The notes: a model not told the origin generated them from the letters alone. Shown: positions 25,507 through 34,069, counted from the stretch's first letter. The stretch is 64,000 nucleotides of DNA from Candidatus Desulfosporosinus nitrosoreducens (GCF_030954495.1 NZ_JAVHUW010000048.1:1-64000); one strand, 5' to 3'. Program-made: numbers and translations.

Positions 25507-25962
25507 ATGAACGGCTTTAATCTTGATGATTCTTTGGGATATATTGTTGCGAAAACAAACTTTCATATGAAATCGTATTTTAATAAGTTAATAAAAAAAA
25601 ATAACCTGGACGTCACTACGGAACAATGGGTTATTTTAAATGCCGTCCGGCAAAATCCCGGAGCGTCGCAAACCGACTTGGCCCGCATATCCTTTAAAGA
25701 TAAAACGAACGTCACAAGAATCTTGGATTTATTAGTCAAAAAGGGATACGTTACTAGAAATATTGCCGGTAAGGATCGGAGGATTTACAGTATTACGCTT
25801 ACCGATAGCGGCGAGGATGTTCTCGAACAACTCATTCGTGTTGCCGAGCAAGCCAATAAGACCTTTATACGCGACTTAGACCATGATAATTATCTGAAAT
25901 TTGCTAGTACTTTAAAGGAAATATTAAACTCTGCCGAAAAGCTTTCTTCTAATTTAGATTAA
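25507..25962 (+). CDS. MarR family transcriptional regulator
   Basis: A 151-residue winged-helix regulator. The DNA-binding domain is clear: VTTEQWVILNAVRQNPGASQTDLARISFKDKTNVTRILDLLVKKGYVTRNIAGKDRRIYSITLT. The recognition helix and the DRR wing motif lie near residues 65-95. MarR dimers usually repress nearby genes and respond to small ligands or oxidants. The position just after the DUF169 gene suggests control of that gene; the ligand is unknown. The RBS AAGAGGTAATT precedes the ATG. Confidence 0.88.
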   Translation: MNGFNLDDSLGYIVAKTNFHMKSYFNKLIKKNNLDVTTEQWVILNAVRQNPGASQTDLARISFKDKTNVTRILDLLVKKGYVTRNIAGKDRRIYSITLTDSGEDVLEQLIRVAEQANKTFIRDLDHDNYLKFASTLKEILNSAEKLSSNLD

Positions 25963-26062
25963 GAGGATATTCCCCAATTAGATCAGGAAACTAAAGGACT
26001 TGCCAGGGAATCATTCAGGATCTGGATTAAGAGCATGTAAAAAGAGACGGTCCTTAATTCCC

Positions 26063-26137
26063 AAAGGAAGCAAAGCCAAAACTCCGGGCACCAAATTAGT
26101 GGTACCCGGAGTTTTGGCTTTGCTTCCTTTTATAATA
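26063..26137 (+). terminator. Very long terminator hairpin after marR
   Basis: Arms 26063-26092 and 26101-26130 are complementary at 29 of 30 positions with an 8-base loop (AAATTAGT), followed by TATAAT. It lies 100 bases after the marR stop. A 30-bp stem is unusually long for a terminator. The final Ts lie inside the stem end (CCTTTTAT). Confidence 0.75.
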
Positions 26138-26822
26138 TTCAATAAAAAAGACAACTTAAATTAACCGGATAAGAAGCAGAAGAATAATAGGCTAAGACTA
26201 AAGGTTTTGTTTATTTAATGTCGAATACTGATAATACAGAAAATACTATCTATATAACGCGCTAAATATCTCCAGCTTTAGGGTATTTTAGAAAAACCAC
26301 AAGCAAGTAAGGCGCTTCTTTACTTACGGAAATATTTTAGTCTAACCTGTGAACTGAAAGGGTTCATGAATGTGTATTTTAACGTTCTGCCCTCCGGCAA
26401 GAAGGGCAACAAAGGGTAGTTTTATTACGATATGGCAAACGTCTTATCTCATAATGAGATTAAAATTATCAATATGAGATAAGATGTAATTTTTGAACCT
26501 GCATTCAGCTTGCCTTACTTCAGAGGCAGACAGGAGTGTAGTTGCGTAAAGCCTTATTGTGACTGGTAAATGCGTAAGGTTTTCAGGTCTGACCTATTAG
26601 GAAAAATAATTAAAATTAATTTAGGAAAAAAATTAAAAGCGGCATGGATATTGCAACATTTTTAAAAGCCTAAATTGTAGAATATAGCCTCCCGGCATCG
26701 AAAGGTGGTAATTTCGGACTTTGCGGTAATTTTGGTATATAGAATCAATACTAGGAGCGGTTAAAGGACTTTTAAATTATTTTCGTGAAATAGGTTATAG
26801 AAAAAAACATGGAGGTATCAAA
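26138..26822. other. Long non-coding stretch before the soluble receptor gene
   Basis: About 690 AT-rich bases contain no supported gene. A perfect 11-bp inverted repeat, CTTATCTCATA (26443-26453) with its complement (26473-26483), encloses a second short palindrome (ATCTCATAATGAGAT). Another hairpin is TGCCCT..AGGGCA near 26387-26407. I compared parts with c-di-GMP-I consensus features and found no match. An RBS (GGAGGT) leads into the GTG at 26823. Confidence 0.5.
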
Positions 26823-27632
26823 GTGACTAAATTCGAAGCTTATCAGCTTATAGCTGGGGAGATTCAGCAGTTTTTCAATGATGATGTTGCTGTTACACTT
26901 TTCGATACTGAAAAAATTGTTGCCTATTATCCGGGAAAGAAAATTGATACTAAAGCCGAGCTCGGGAATCCTCCTACGCCCGGTTCTAACGTTTTGGAAG
27001 CTTTGACGAGTGGCGAGCGAGTTGTACGTCGTGTTTCCAAAGAAATTTTTGGTATTCCTTTTGTCGGGATTGCGCTGCCAATCTTTGAAGAGTCGAAAAT
27101 TGTCGGATGCCTTGCCGTTGCCTGCTCCGTGGAGCTTTATGCTAATCTCTTCACAACCGGGAAAGAAATTCTTGCAGCGGTGGTGGAAATCTCCTCTTCG
27201 GCGCAGAATTTGTCGGGTGGCACTGAAGAGCTGGCGGCAACGATTCGGAGTATGGATAATGAGACGGGGCATGTGAATACCGAGATGGGCCGAACCAGTG
27301 AGTTGACCCGGCAAATTAAAAAGATCGCCAAACAGAGTAACATTTTGGGCCTCAATGCGGCGATTGAAGCTTCCCGGGCCGGCGAGCACGGAAGGGGCTT
27401 TGCCATCGTATCGGAAGAAGTTCGCAGACTTGCCTCGGTTACCGATGCTTCCACAAAGGCGATCGACAGTAACGTTCAAGAGGTTCAGTCTTCTGTGGGC
27501 TTGCTGATTGAGGCTATAAAGCAGCTGACAGCGGTAACTGAGAATTATGCTTATGACATGTCAGAGATCGCTCAGAGCTTAAAGAGAATAGAGGGCATGG
27601 CTCAAAGGCTTGTAGAAATGGGACAAGGCTGA
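26823..27632 (+). CDS. Small soluble methyl-accepting chemotaxis-type protein
   Basis: A 269-residue protein with no signal peptide or membrane helix. Residues 1-105 form a small sensor-like domain (VAVTLFDTEKIVAYYPGKKID.. GIALPIFEESKIVGCLAVACSVE). Residues about 115-269 hold a short signalling domain with the receptor hairpin tip SNILGLNAAIEASRAGEHGRGFAIVSEEVRRLA, which binds CheA/CheW. The signalling domain is much shorter than in membrane receptors, with only short coiled-coil arms. It starts with GTG and RBS GGAGGT. The signal is unknown; it may sense a cytoplasmic ligand. A terminator follows. Confidence 0.87.
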   Translation: MTKFEAYQLIAGEIQQFFNDDVAVTLFDTEKIVAYYPGKKIDTKAELGNPPTPGSNVLEALTSGERVVRRVSKEIFGIPFVGIALPIFEESKIVGCLAVACSVELYANLFTTGKEILAAVVEISSSAQNLSGGTEELAATIRSMDNETGHVNTEMGRTSELTRQIKKIAKQSNILGLNAAIEASRAGEHGRGFAIVSEEVRRLASVTDASTKAIDSNVQEVQSSVGLLIEAIKQLTAVTENYAYDMSEIAQSLKRIEGMAQRLVEMGQG

Positions 27633-27640
27633 AACGTCAA

Positions 27641-27668
27641 AAGAAGACCCTCAGGTCTTCTTTTTTAT
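27641..27668 (+). terminator. Terminator of the receptor gene
   Basis: AAGAAGACC pairs with GGTCTTCTT (4-base loop), followed by TTTTTTATAAT, 8 bases after the stop codon. It may also act for the minus-strand small gene that ends at 27684. Confidence 0.85.
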
Positions 27669-27683
27669 AATGCGTATTCTAAA

Positions 27684-27836
27684 TCATTCTAAATCATCAG
27701 GGCTTTTATCCTTGGCTGGGGTTATGGAGTCTCTTGCTTTCCCCGTTATCCCGGAAGTGGGAGAGTTTTTATGATTGTGAGGCGTCGACTGGTTATTACT
27801 GACTTGTTTGGCTGATTTATTTTTGTTAAGAGTCAA
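27684..27836 (-). CDS. Small basic, hydrophilic 50-residue protein
   Basis: A short frame reads MTLNKNKSAKQVSNNQSTPH...KDKSPDDLE, starting at a TTG with a full AAGGAGGAATCACT site 5-6 bases before it. It is rich in Asn, Lys, Ser and Pro, with no hydrophobic stretch, so it should be soluble and probably disordered. Composition recalls small spore proteins, but no Sasp motif (for example the alpha/beta EIASE-type cleavage site) is present, so I assign no function. It lies between the receptor gene and sigK and ends at TGA. Confidence 0.6.
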   Translation of the reverse strand: MTLNKNKSAKQVSNNQSTPHNHKNSPTSGITGKARDSITPAKDKSPDDLE

Positions 27837-28039
27837 AGTGATTCCTCCTTAAGTATTAGTGGAAAACATCATAACTCAAATGGATATACCAGGCTTGTTG
27901 GCCCGGATAGAGTAAGTATGGTTATTGAACCTCGTAATTATGTACCGGTAAAACTATTTTGCGTTCTACCGGTAAAACTATTTCAGCAGAAAATTCAAGG
28001 CTGTTTAGGCAATGATGGGGCACTTTGATTTAAGAGAAA

Positions 28040-28789
28040 TTAGGGTAAGCTGTCCTTCATTTCTAAACTTAAGGTTTGGATAGCTCTTTTTTCAATTCTG
28101 GATACGTAAGAGCGGGATATCCCTAAAATATCGGCAATTTCCTGCTGAGAATGTTCATTGCTTTCCATTAGTCCAAAGCGCAGATGCAGGACTCGGCGGT
28201 CAAGAACAGGAAGCTTTTTGATCTTTTCCAGCAATAAGCGCTGGTCCTCCTCATCGGCGATCTGTTCCGGGATTGGCGGATTGTCGGCGGAAAGGCTCTC
28301 TAATATGCTTAATTCACTGTCATTAGCGTCCGGACCGATAGGGCTGTATATAGATGTTTCTCCCCGGCGTTTTTTTATGATGCGAAAGTGCATTAAGATT
28401 TCATTGTTAATGCACCGGGCTGCGTACGTACTTAGTTTAGCGCCATTTTTAAGGTTAAAGGTATTGATGGCTTTTACTAAGCCGACAATGCCAATGGAAA
28501 ATAAATCTTCAGTCCTCTCTTCGGGACCTTCATATTTTTTTACGACGTGAGCTACCAAGCGCAAGTTGTGTTCAATTAGTTTGTTGCGAGCAGTTTCAAC
28601 AACTAAAGCCTGGTTTTCATCCGTTGGCTCGGGGTTAGTGCGGCTATTTTCTAAGATTTGTAGGTAGTGAAGTTCCTCTTCTTTGTTAAGCGGGTGTGGG
28701 AAAGCGTTATTATTGATATAGGAGACGAGGAGGACAATTCCTTTGCAAACCGTGAAAGCAAAGCTGATTAGAAGAGTGGGTGTAAACAT
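28040..28789 (-). CDS. sigK: Sporulation sigma factor SigK
   Basis: A 249-residue sigma-70-family factor for late mother-cell sporulation genes. The N-terminus (MFTPTLLISFAFTVCKGIVLLVSYINNNAFPHPL) resembles the SigK pro-sequence and NNAFP region. Region 2 shows LIEHNLRLVAHVVKKY, DLFSIGIVGLVKAINTF and LSTYAARCINNEILMHFR. Region 4 shows RVLHLRFGL and QQEIADILGISRSYVSRIEKRA. The ATG at 28789 has AAAGGAG 8 bases before it. The gene is intact, not split by a skin-type element. Compared with Bacillus SigK, about 14 extra residues lie between NNAFP and LIEHN. Confidence 0.93.
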   Translation of the reverse strand: MFTPTLLISFAFTVCKGIVLLVSYINNNAFPHPLNKEEELHYLQILENSRTNPEPTDENQALVVETARNKLIEHNLRLVAHVVKKYEGPEERTEDLFSIGIVGLVKAINTFNLKNGAKLSTYAARCINNEILMHFRIIKKRRGETSIYSPIGPDANDSELSILESLSADNPPIPEQIADEEDQRLLLEKIKKLPVLDRRVLHLRFGLMESNEHSQQEIADILGISRSYVSRIEKRAIQTLSLEMKDSLP

Positions 28790-28912
28790 CGGTTTCACTC
28801 CTTTCGCATCGTGCTATTTTATGCGTTAAAAGGCAAAGGAGTGAATTGCTGAAAAGCCTTGTTGGTGATTTTCCCAAGTTTACAACTTTAGTCGGACCGG
28901 CGCGGTGCCAAT

Positions 28913-28940
28913 ATAAAAAGCTCCTGACGTGCAGGAGCTT
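28913..28940 (-). terminator. Terminator after the 130-residue protein gene
   Basis: On the minus strand AAGCTCCTG pairs with CAGGAGCTT (5-base loop) and is followed by TTTTTAT. It lies between the 28954 stop codon and sigK, so the two genes are transcribed separately. Confidence 0.8.
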
Positions 28941-28953
28941 AATGTCTTATAAT

Positions 28954-29346
28954 TTAGGTTAAATTAAAGATAGTCAGAGTCTGTAACTTCTTGCATTCCA
29001 GGTTGAGGACGTCGGTTAACGAGATATCCAAGGCATTGGCCAGTGCAGCTATGTAAAACAATTGTTTGCCTAATTCGGCTTCTATGATGTCTCTGCAGTT
29101 GTCGCAGAGAGTCCCATCGAGTTGGCTGTCGAGGAGATCTTTTAAATCGGCCAGGCTTGCATCGGGGGGGATTGATTTCTTGTGTGCGTTTACGGAATGA
29201 CAACCGCAATTTGTCACGGATTTAACAACAGCTCTGTTGACACGGGCTGAAGTCTCTTGGCCCTTGGACAGGATGTCCAAAATACTTTGATGTCGGATTA
29301 ACAGAGATTTCACTATATTTTGGAATTGGTCAGTGAGTTGTTCCAT
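28954..29346 (-). CDS. Conserved Clostridia protein with cysteine motifs, function unknown
   Basis: A 130-residue protein starting MEQLTDQFQNIVKSLLIRHQSILDILSKGQETSARVNRAV. It has CGC near residue 51 and a CDNC pair near residue 85, suggesting metal binding. The end part LFYIAALANALDISLTDVL resembles the last helices of MazG-type pyrophosphohydrolases, but the metal-binding EExxD motifs of MazG are not evident. I know similar proteins beside carD in other Clostridia but not their role. The ATG at 29346 is preferred to the GTG at 29358. It is divergent from carD. Confidence 0.65.
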   Translation of the reverse strand: MEQLTDQFQNIVKSLLIRHQSILDILSKGQETSARVNRAVVKSVTNCGCHSVNAHKKSIPPDASLADLKDLLDSQLDGTLCDNCRDIIEAELGKQLFYIAALANALDISLTDVLNLECKKLQTLTIFNLT

Positions 29347-29437
29347 GAGTATCCTCACTCCTTTCTGCCTCCTCTATTATACCGAGCTGGCTGGGTCATT
29401 GTCAATTTTCCAGGAGTTTGGCTGATAAAAAGGGAAA

Positions 29438-29467
29438 TTGACAGACGGAAGACTTGTATGGTATAAT
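29438..29467 (+). promoter_or_regulatory. Upstream promoter of carD
   Basis: TTGACA and TATAAT are exact consensus hexamers, 18 bases apart. The -10 ends 58 bases before the carD start. Confidence 0.75.
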
Positions 29468-29476
29468 TTTAAAATT

Positions 29477-29505
29477 TTGACCCGGGCTTTGTTACTTGCT
29501 ATAAT
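29477..29505 (+). promoter_or_regulatory. Second promoter of carD
   Basis: TTGACC, then 17 bases, then TATAAT. It overlaps the leader of the first promoter and ends 20 bases before the carD start, giving a tandem arrangement. Confidence 0.7.
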
Positions 29506-29525
29506 AGGTAGAAGGGGGTGGCTGA

Positions 29526-30002
29526 ATGTTTAATGTTGGTGATAAGGTTGTCTATCCGATGCATGGTGCCGGAATTATAGAATCAATCGAGGAACGGGAA
29601 GTTCTCGGTGAGATAAGCCAATATTATGTCATGCATTTGCCTGTGGGGAATATGAAGCTGTTTATACCCTTGAACAATGTTGAGAATTTGGGCTTGCGGC
29701 AAGTGATTTCTCCAACTATGGTCAAAGATGTGTTGGAAGTATTGCAGACGAAAGACACGGCAACTACCCTAGCCTGGAACCGGCGCTACCGTGCCAATCT
29801 GGAAAAGATTAAAAGCGGGAATATTTTTGAAGTAGCGAATGTGGTGCGCAGTCTTGCCCAACGGGAAAGTGAGAAAGGTCTTTCTACCGGGGAAAAAAAG
29901 ATGTACGAAAATGCCTGTCAGATTTTAATCAGCGAGCTTGTCCTGACGGCAGGGTCCGAGGAAGCCGCTGTCAGACAATGGCTCTCTAAAGCCTTGGTTT
30001 GA
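29526..30002 (+). CDS. CarD family transcriptional regulator
   Basis: A 158-residue protein beginning MFNVGDKVVYPMHGAGIIESIEERE, the RNA-polymerase-interacting (Tudor-like) N-terminal domain of CarD/CdnL, which binds the beta subunit and stabilises open complexes. The C-terminal helical part (LAQRESEKGLSTGEKKMYENACQILISELVL) is the DNA-contacting domain. Length and domain order are standard. RBS GAAGGGGGTGG precedes it. It is followed by the PIN/TRAM gene, which has its own promoter. Confidence 0.9.
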   Translation: MFNVGDKVVYPMHGAGIIESIEEREVLGEISQYYVMHLPVGNMKLFIPLNNVENLGLRQVISPTMVKDVLEVLQTKDTATTLAWNRRYRANLEKIKSGNIFEVANVVRSLAQRESEKGLSTGEKKMYENACQILISELVLTAGSEEAAVRQWLSKALV

Positions 30003-30025
30003 AGACAGGATTAAATTGCCTTTAC

Positions 30026-30054
30026 TTGAAAATAAATGGAATAAACAGTATAAT
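30026..30054 (+). promoter_or_regulatory. Promoter of the PIN/TRAM-ispD-ispF genes
   Basis: TTGAAA, 17 bases, TATAAT, ending 39 bases before the start at 30094. Expression of ispD and ispF probably depends on it, because those genes overlap the first one. Confidence 0.6.
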
Positions 30055-30093
30055 TGGAAAGACTTTTAGTCAAACTAAAATAAAGGAGGTGAA

Positions 30094-31269
30094 ATGATGA
30101 TTCGCAATCTAATACGCGGGATCATCACCCTGTTATTTGGTGCATTGGGATTTTATCTTGACTATGTTTTATTACGCCTGGATCTTTTACCACTTTTAAA
30201 GTGGAACTTTTCCCCGGTCTGGACATATGTCTCTATGATTCTTTTATTTGCTTGTTTTGGTTTTTTAATTGCACCTGTCAGTATTCGCTCGGTTCTTAGG
30301 TTAATGCGTTGGCTGGATTCCCGCCTGACTCGGGTTCCAACTCATGATCTGATGGGCGGAGCCATTGGAGGAATTATTGGACTTATTATTTCAAGTTTAT
30401 TTAGTAATTCATTCATTAGTATAAACTTTTTTGGGCCACTTCTTGCCGTGCTTTTGAGCCTTTTTTTAGGGTATCTTGGCTTAACGATTGGCATGAAACG
30501 TAAAGAGGATGTTTTAGGATTTCTTAATTTTATTCCGAGATTTCGAGATCGCGGAGATAAGCAAAAAGAAATTAAGGTCGGCCAAAACTTGGAGACTGAA
30601 GATACCAAGGATCAGAACCCTCACTATAAAATTCTCGATACGAGTGTGATTATTGACGGCCGAATCGCCGATATTGTCAAAACGGGTTTCATTGAAGGGA
30701 CTTTGCTTGTTCCGAGTTTTGTTTTGGAAGAGCTTCGTCATATTGCCGATTCTTCAGACCTTTTGAAACGAAATCGGGGACGCAGAGGGCTTGACATTCT
30801 TAATCAGATTTCTAAGGAAACGGCCATCATGGTTCATATTCACGAACAGGATTTCGAGGATATCAATGAAGTTGACAGCAAGCTGGTGCGCTTAGGTCAG
30901 GTTCTGAATTCACCGCTGCTGACCAATGACTATAACCTGAATAAGGTGGCGGAGCTTCAAGGTGTGAAGGTTCTGAACATCAACGAACTGGCCAACTCCC
31001 TGAAACCGATTGTTTTGCCGGGAGAAGAAATGTTGGTTCAGGTGATGAAAGAAGGAAAAGAACCCGGTCAGGGTGTAGCTTATCTCGATGACGGGACTAT
31101 GATTGTTGTAGACACCGGTCGCCGTTATATGGGACAAAATGTTACTGTCTTGGTAACCAGTGTTCTGCAAACTGCGGCTGGACGTATGATTTTTGCCAAA
31201 CCTAAAAGCGCTTTAGAAAAAAAGCCGATGGGTCTTCGTTCGACAGATGAGGTGAATGCGATTGGCTGA
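30094..31269 (+). CDS. PIN/TRAM domain membrane protein (YacL-like)
   Basis: A 391-residue protein. Four N-terminal membrane helices (residues about 5-130) precede a PIN nuclease-type domain (from about residue 180: KILDTSVIIDGRIADIV, with acidic residues also in FVLEELRHIADSSD and LLTNDYNLNKVA) and a C-terminal TRAM domain (GKEPGQGVAYLDDGTMIVVD). This architecture is that of YacL, proposed to act on RNA at the membrane; the substrate is unknown. It overlaps ispD by 14 bases, implying translational coupling. RBS AAAGGAGGTGA is strong. Confidence 0.88.
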   Translation: MMIRNLIRGIITLLFGALGFYLDYVLLRLDLLPLLKWNFSPVWTYVSMILLFACFGFLIAPVSIRSVLRLMRWLDSRLTRVPTHDLMGGAIGGIIGLIISSLFSNSFISINFFGPLLAVLLSLFLGYLGLTIGMKRKEDVLGFLNFIPRFRDRGDKQKEIKVGQNLETEDTKDQNPHYKILDTSVIIDGRIADIVKTGFIEGTLLVPSFVLEELRHIADSSDLLKRNRGRRGLDILNQISKETAIMVHIHEQDFEDINEVDSKLVRLGQVLNSPLLTNDYNLNKVAELQGVKVLNINELANSLKPIVLPGEEMLVQVMKEGKEPGQGVAYLDDGTMIVVDTGRRYMGQNVTVLVTSVLQTAAGRMIFAKPKSALEKKPMGLRSTDEVNAIG

Positions 31270-32011
31270 TTTAGGCATCGTCATTCCTGCAGCTGGTCAA
31301 GGCAAACGGATGGGGGCCGGGTACAATAAGCAATTTTTAAGGTTATGGGGACAACCAATTTTAGCCCATGTGGTAAGGTTGTTTCAGCTTTCCGGCTATG
31401 TCTCGGAAATTGTCATCGTGGGAGCGGAGAATGAACTTACGCAAATAGGGGAAATCGTCGATCAGCATGGATTTGATAAGGTTGTCAGCATTTGCGCAGG
31501 TGGAGCACAGCGTCAGGATTCTGTTCGCGCAGGGGTACTAGCACTCAGTCCCGCTATTCAACGGGTAGTGGTTCATGATGGGGCTAGGCCCCTTTTGACG
31601 TTGGAGGATTTTCATCGCTTTCTTGAAGAGGCGGAAGGATTTCCGGCGGCAATCATGGGAATTCAGGTTAAAGATACTATTAAGCGGTTTAATGATGCCG
31701 GCTGGGTGACGGATACATTGCCGAGAGAACGGTTGGTAGCCGTCCAGACCCCGCAGATTTTTGAGCGTCACAAATTAGAAGAAGCACATTTCAGAGCTGC
31801 CGCTGCCGGATATTATGGAACGGACGATGCTTCTTTGTTAGAATGGATGGGATGTTCCGTCAAAGTGCTTGAAGGTTCGCAAGAGAATATCAAAATTACG
31901 ACGCCGGGGGATTTGTGGCTGGCGGAACGGATACTTGCGCTGCGCGAGGAGCAAGGTTCACAGGCTGAGATAAAGAATTTCGAACCGCGAATATCAAGAT
32001 TGGGGTGTTGA
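31256..32011 (+). CDS. ispD: 2-C-methyl-D-erythritol 4-phosphate cytidylyltransferase
   Basis: The third step of the MEP isoprenoid pathway: MEP plus CTP gives CDP-ME. The 251-residue protein has the CTP-binding start [19 protein letters not shown], plus VHDGARPLL and [17 protein letters not shown] and [11 protein letters not shown], all typical IspD segments. It overlaps both the PIN/TRAM gene and ispF (TTGA overlap). The C-terminus is about 15-20 residues longer than in many IspD ([17 protein letters not shown]). Confidence 0.92.
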   Translation: MRLADLGIVIPAAGQGKRMGAGYNKQFLRLWGQPILAHVVRLFQLSGYVSEIVIVGAENELTQIGEIVDQHGFDKVVSICAGGAQRQDSVRAGVLALSPAIQRVVVHDGARPLLTLEDFHRFLEEAEGFPAAIMGIQVKDTIKRFNDAGWVTDTLPRERLVAVQTPQIFERHKLEEAHFRAAAAGYYGTDDASLLEWMGCSVKVLEGSQENIKITTPGDLWLAERILALREEQGSQAEIKNFEPRISRLGC

Positions 32012-32493
32012 AGATCAGGGTTGGAATAGGTTATGATGTCCATGCTTTGGTTGAAGAAAGACGATTGATTCTGGGTGGAGTGGAAATTCCTTATGAACGG
32101 GGTTTGCTCGGACATTCGGATGCCGATGTTTTAATTCATGCTCTTATGGATGCTTTATTAGGGGCCTTGGCCCTTGGGGATATCGGGGCGCATTTTCCTG
32201 ATCGCGATCCCCGCTATTCGGGGATTTCCAGTCTTGTGCTGCTGGAGCGGGTTGTCGAATTGCTTGGAAACCGGGGGTACCGCGTTGAAAATATCGACAG
32301 CGTTATTGTGGCAGAGCGGCCAAAACTTGCTCCCTTCATCCCGCAAATGCGCCTGAATTTGGCGCGGGCTTTGAAAACCGAGGTTGAAAATGTCTCGGTG
32401 AAAGCAACGACGACGGAGCGGCTGGGCTTTGCAGGCCGGGGTGAAGGCATCGGAGCACAGGCCGTCGTCTGTTTGGAAAAGGTTAAAGTCTGA
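32005..32493 (+). CDS. ispF: 2-C-methyl-D-erythritol 2,4-cyclodiphosphate synthase
   Basis: The fifth MEP-pathway step, cyclising CDP-ME-2-phosphate. The 162-residue protein has the zinc ligands in GYDVHAL and [18 protein letters not shown], the loop GDIGAHFPD, and the final [20 protein letters not shown]. Start choice: GTG at 32005 or TTG at 32008; both overlap the end of ispD. IspD and IspF act two steps apart in the pathway and are often adjacent or fused. Confidence 0.93.
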   Translation: MLKIRVGIGYDVHALVEERRLILGGVEIPYERGLLGHSDADVLIHALMDALLGALALGDIGAHFPDRDPRYSGISSLVLLERVVELLGNRGYRVENIDSVIVAERPKLAPFIPQMRLNLARALKTEVENVSVKATTTERLGFAGRGEGIGAQAVVCLEKVKV

Positions 32494-32561
32494 GAAGCTT
32501 TTTAAAGGATCTTTTGTTATAATGAGCTAAAACAATAGAGAAGATATTAAGGTGGTTGACG

Positions 32562-34004
32562 ATGAAAGAAGTCAGGACAAGATTTGCCCCCAGCCCGACG
32601 GGCTATATGCATATTGGAAACTTGAGGACTGCTATCTATGAGTACTTAATTGCTAAATCTCAGGGGGGAAAGTTTTTATTGAGGATTGAGGATACCGATC
32701 AGGCTCGTTTTGTGGAAGGAGCCATTGAGGTGATCCTAAAAACTCTTGACATTGTTGGTTTAAAATACGATGAAGGCCCTGATGTTGGAGGACCTTTTGG
32801 ACCTTATGTGCAAAGCCAGCGGAAATCCATCTATAAAGATTACGCGGACAAGCTGGTTGAATTAAAAGGTGCTTATTATTGCTTTTGCTCCAAAGAGAAA
32901 AACGACAGTGAATCAACAGCTGTTCCTGTGAAGCATGATTGCCGCTGCAAGGATTTGAGTGCTTTGGAAATCTCGGAAAACTTTAAGCATAACAAGCCTT
33001 ACGTTGTACGCCAGCGCATCCCTCATGAAGGCACAACGACTTTCCATGATCTTGTTTATGGAGCGGTTACGGTGGAAAATTCCGAACTGGATGAAGGAGT
33101 CCTTCTGAAATCTGATGGCTTGCCGACCTATAATTTTGCCAATGTGGTAGATGATCATTTAATGGAGATTACGCATGTTGTAAGAGGGTCGGAGTACCTG
33201 TCTTCAACGCCGAAATACAATTTGCTCTATACGTCCTTTGGCTGGGATATTCCCGAGTATATTCATTTGCCGCCTATTATGAAGACGGCAGAAAAGAAAT
33301 TAAGCAAGCGCGAAGGGGACGCTTCGTTTGAAGATTTTATTGCCAAAGGCTATTTGCCGGAAGCTATCGTAAATTATATTGTGCTGCTGGGATGGAATCC
33401 TGGCACTAATGAGGAATTCTTTTCTCTCCGGGAACTGGAAAAATGTTTCAGTACTGAGGGCTTGAGCAAATCCCCGGCGATTTTTGATGTCAATAAGTTA
33501 AAGTGGATGAACGGCGAATACCTTCGCAGATTGAGCCTGGAAGACTTTAATAGTTTAGCCTTGCCTTATTACCAGGAAGTTTTAGGACGTGAGATAGACT
33601 CTAAAAAGGTCAGTGCTTTATTGCAAAAGAGAACGGAAATTCTCAGCGAGATCCCCGAGAAAGTTGAGTTTTTGCATAGTCTCCCCGATTATGACAGTGC
33701 TTTATTTGTCCACAAGAAAATGAAAACAGATTATGTTAACTCTTTAAGTAACTTAAAGGCTGCTAAAGAGGCGATGTCCGTCCTGGAGACTTGGGATTTG
33801 GCCAACATAGAAGAAAACCTGGCAAATTTAATCTCCAAGCTGGGAGTTAAAAACGGACAAGTACTCTGGCCCCTGCGCACAGCCCTTTCCGGATTGGAAT
33901 CCAGTCCTGGCGGTGCCTTGGAGCTGGCAGAATTGTTGGGTAAAACAGAAACCCTGAGAAGAATAGACGTTGGAATTAATAAGTTGGCCAATAAGGTTGA
34001 CTAA
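32562..34004 (+). CDS. gltX: Glutamyl-tRNA synthetase
   Basis: A class I aminoacyl-tRNA synthetase of 480 residues that charges tRNA-Glu (and possibly tRNA-Gln, later amidated). The HIGH-like signature is FAPSPTGYMHIGNLRTA at the N-terminus and the KMSKS equivalent is KKLSKREGD (near residue 248). A cysteine-rich insert (CFCSKE, HDCRCKD; residues about 107-133) fits the zinc region of this family. The ATG at 32562 has AAGGTGG 6 bases upstream. It is followed by an independent T-box-controlled operon. Confidence 0.93.
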   Translation: MKEVRTRFAPSPTGYMHIGNLRTAIYEYLIAKSQGGKFLLRIEDTDQARFVEGAIEVILKTLDIVGLKYDEGPDVGGPFGPYVQSQRKSIYKDYADKLVELKGAYYCFCSKEKNDSESTAVPVKHDCRCKDLSALEISENFKHNKPYVVRQRIPHEGTTTFHDLVYGAVTVENSELDEGVLLKSDGLPTYNFANVVDDHLMEITHVVRGSEYLSSTPKYNLLYTSFGWDIPEYIHLPPIMKTAEKKLSKREGDASFEDFIAKGYLPEAIVNYIVLLGWNPGTNEEFFSLRELEKCFSTEGLSKSPAIFDVNKLKWMNGEYLRRLSLEDFNSLALPYYQEVLGREIDSKKVSALLQKRTEILSEIPEKVEFLHSLPDYDSALFVHKKMKTDYVNSLSNLKAAKEAMSVLETWDLANIEENLANLISKLGVKNGQVLWPLRTALSGLESSPGGALELAELLGKTETLRRIDVGINKLANKVD

Positions 34005-34026
34005 TAAAAATAGCGGCAGGTATTTA

Positions 34027-34055
34027 TTGACAGAGACTGGAGTCTGCCCTATAAT
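34027..34055 (+). promoter_or_regulatory. Promoter of the cysE-cysS operon
   Basis: Exact TTGACA and TATAAT with 17-base spacing. The -10 ends about 15 bases before the T-box leader. Confidence 0.8.
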
Positions 34056-34069
34056 AGTTTATTATTTAA

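Noticed and set aside
25960..26040. Open frame continuing 25 codons after the marR stop
   Set aside because: A stretch this long is expected often by chance, and MarR length is normal without it.
26772..27479. 235-codon frame antisense to the receptor gene
   Set aside because: The plus-strand receptor has clear signalling motifs and an RBS, so this is a shadow.
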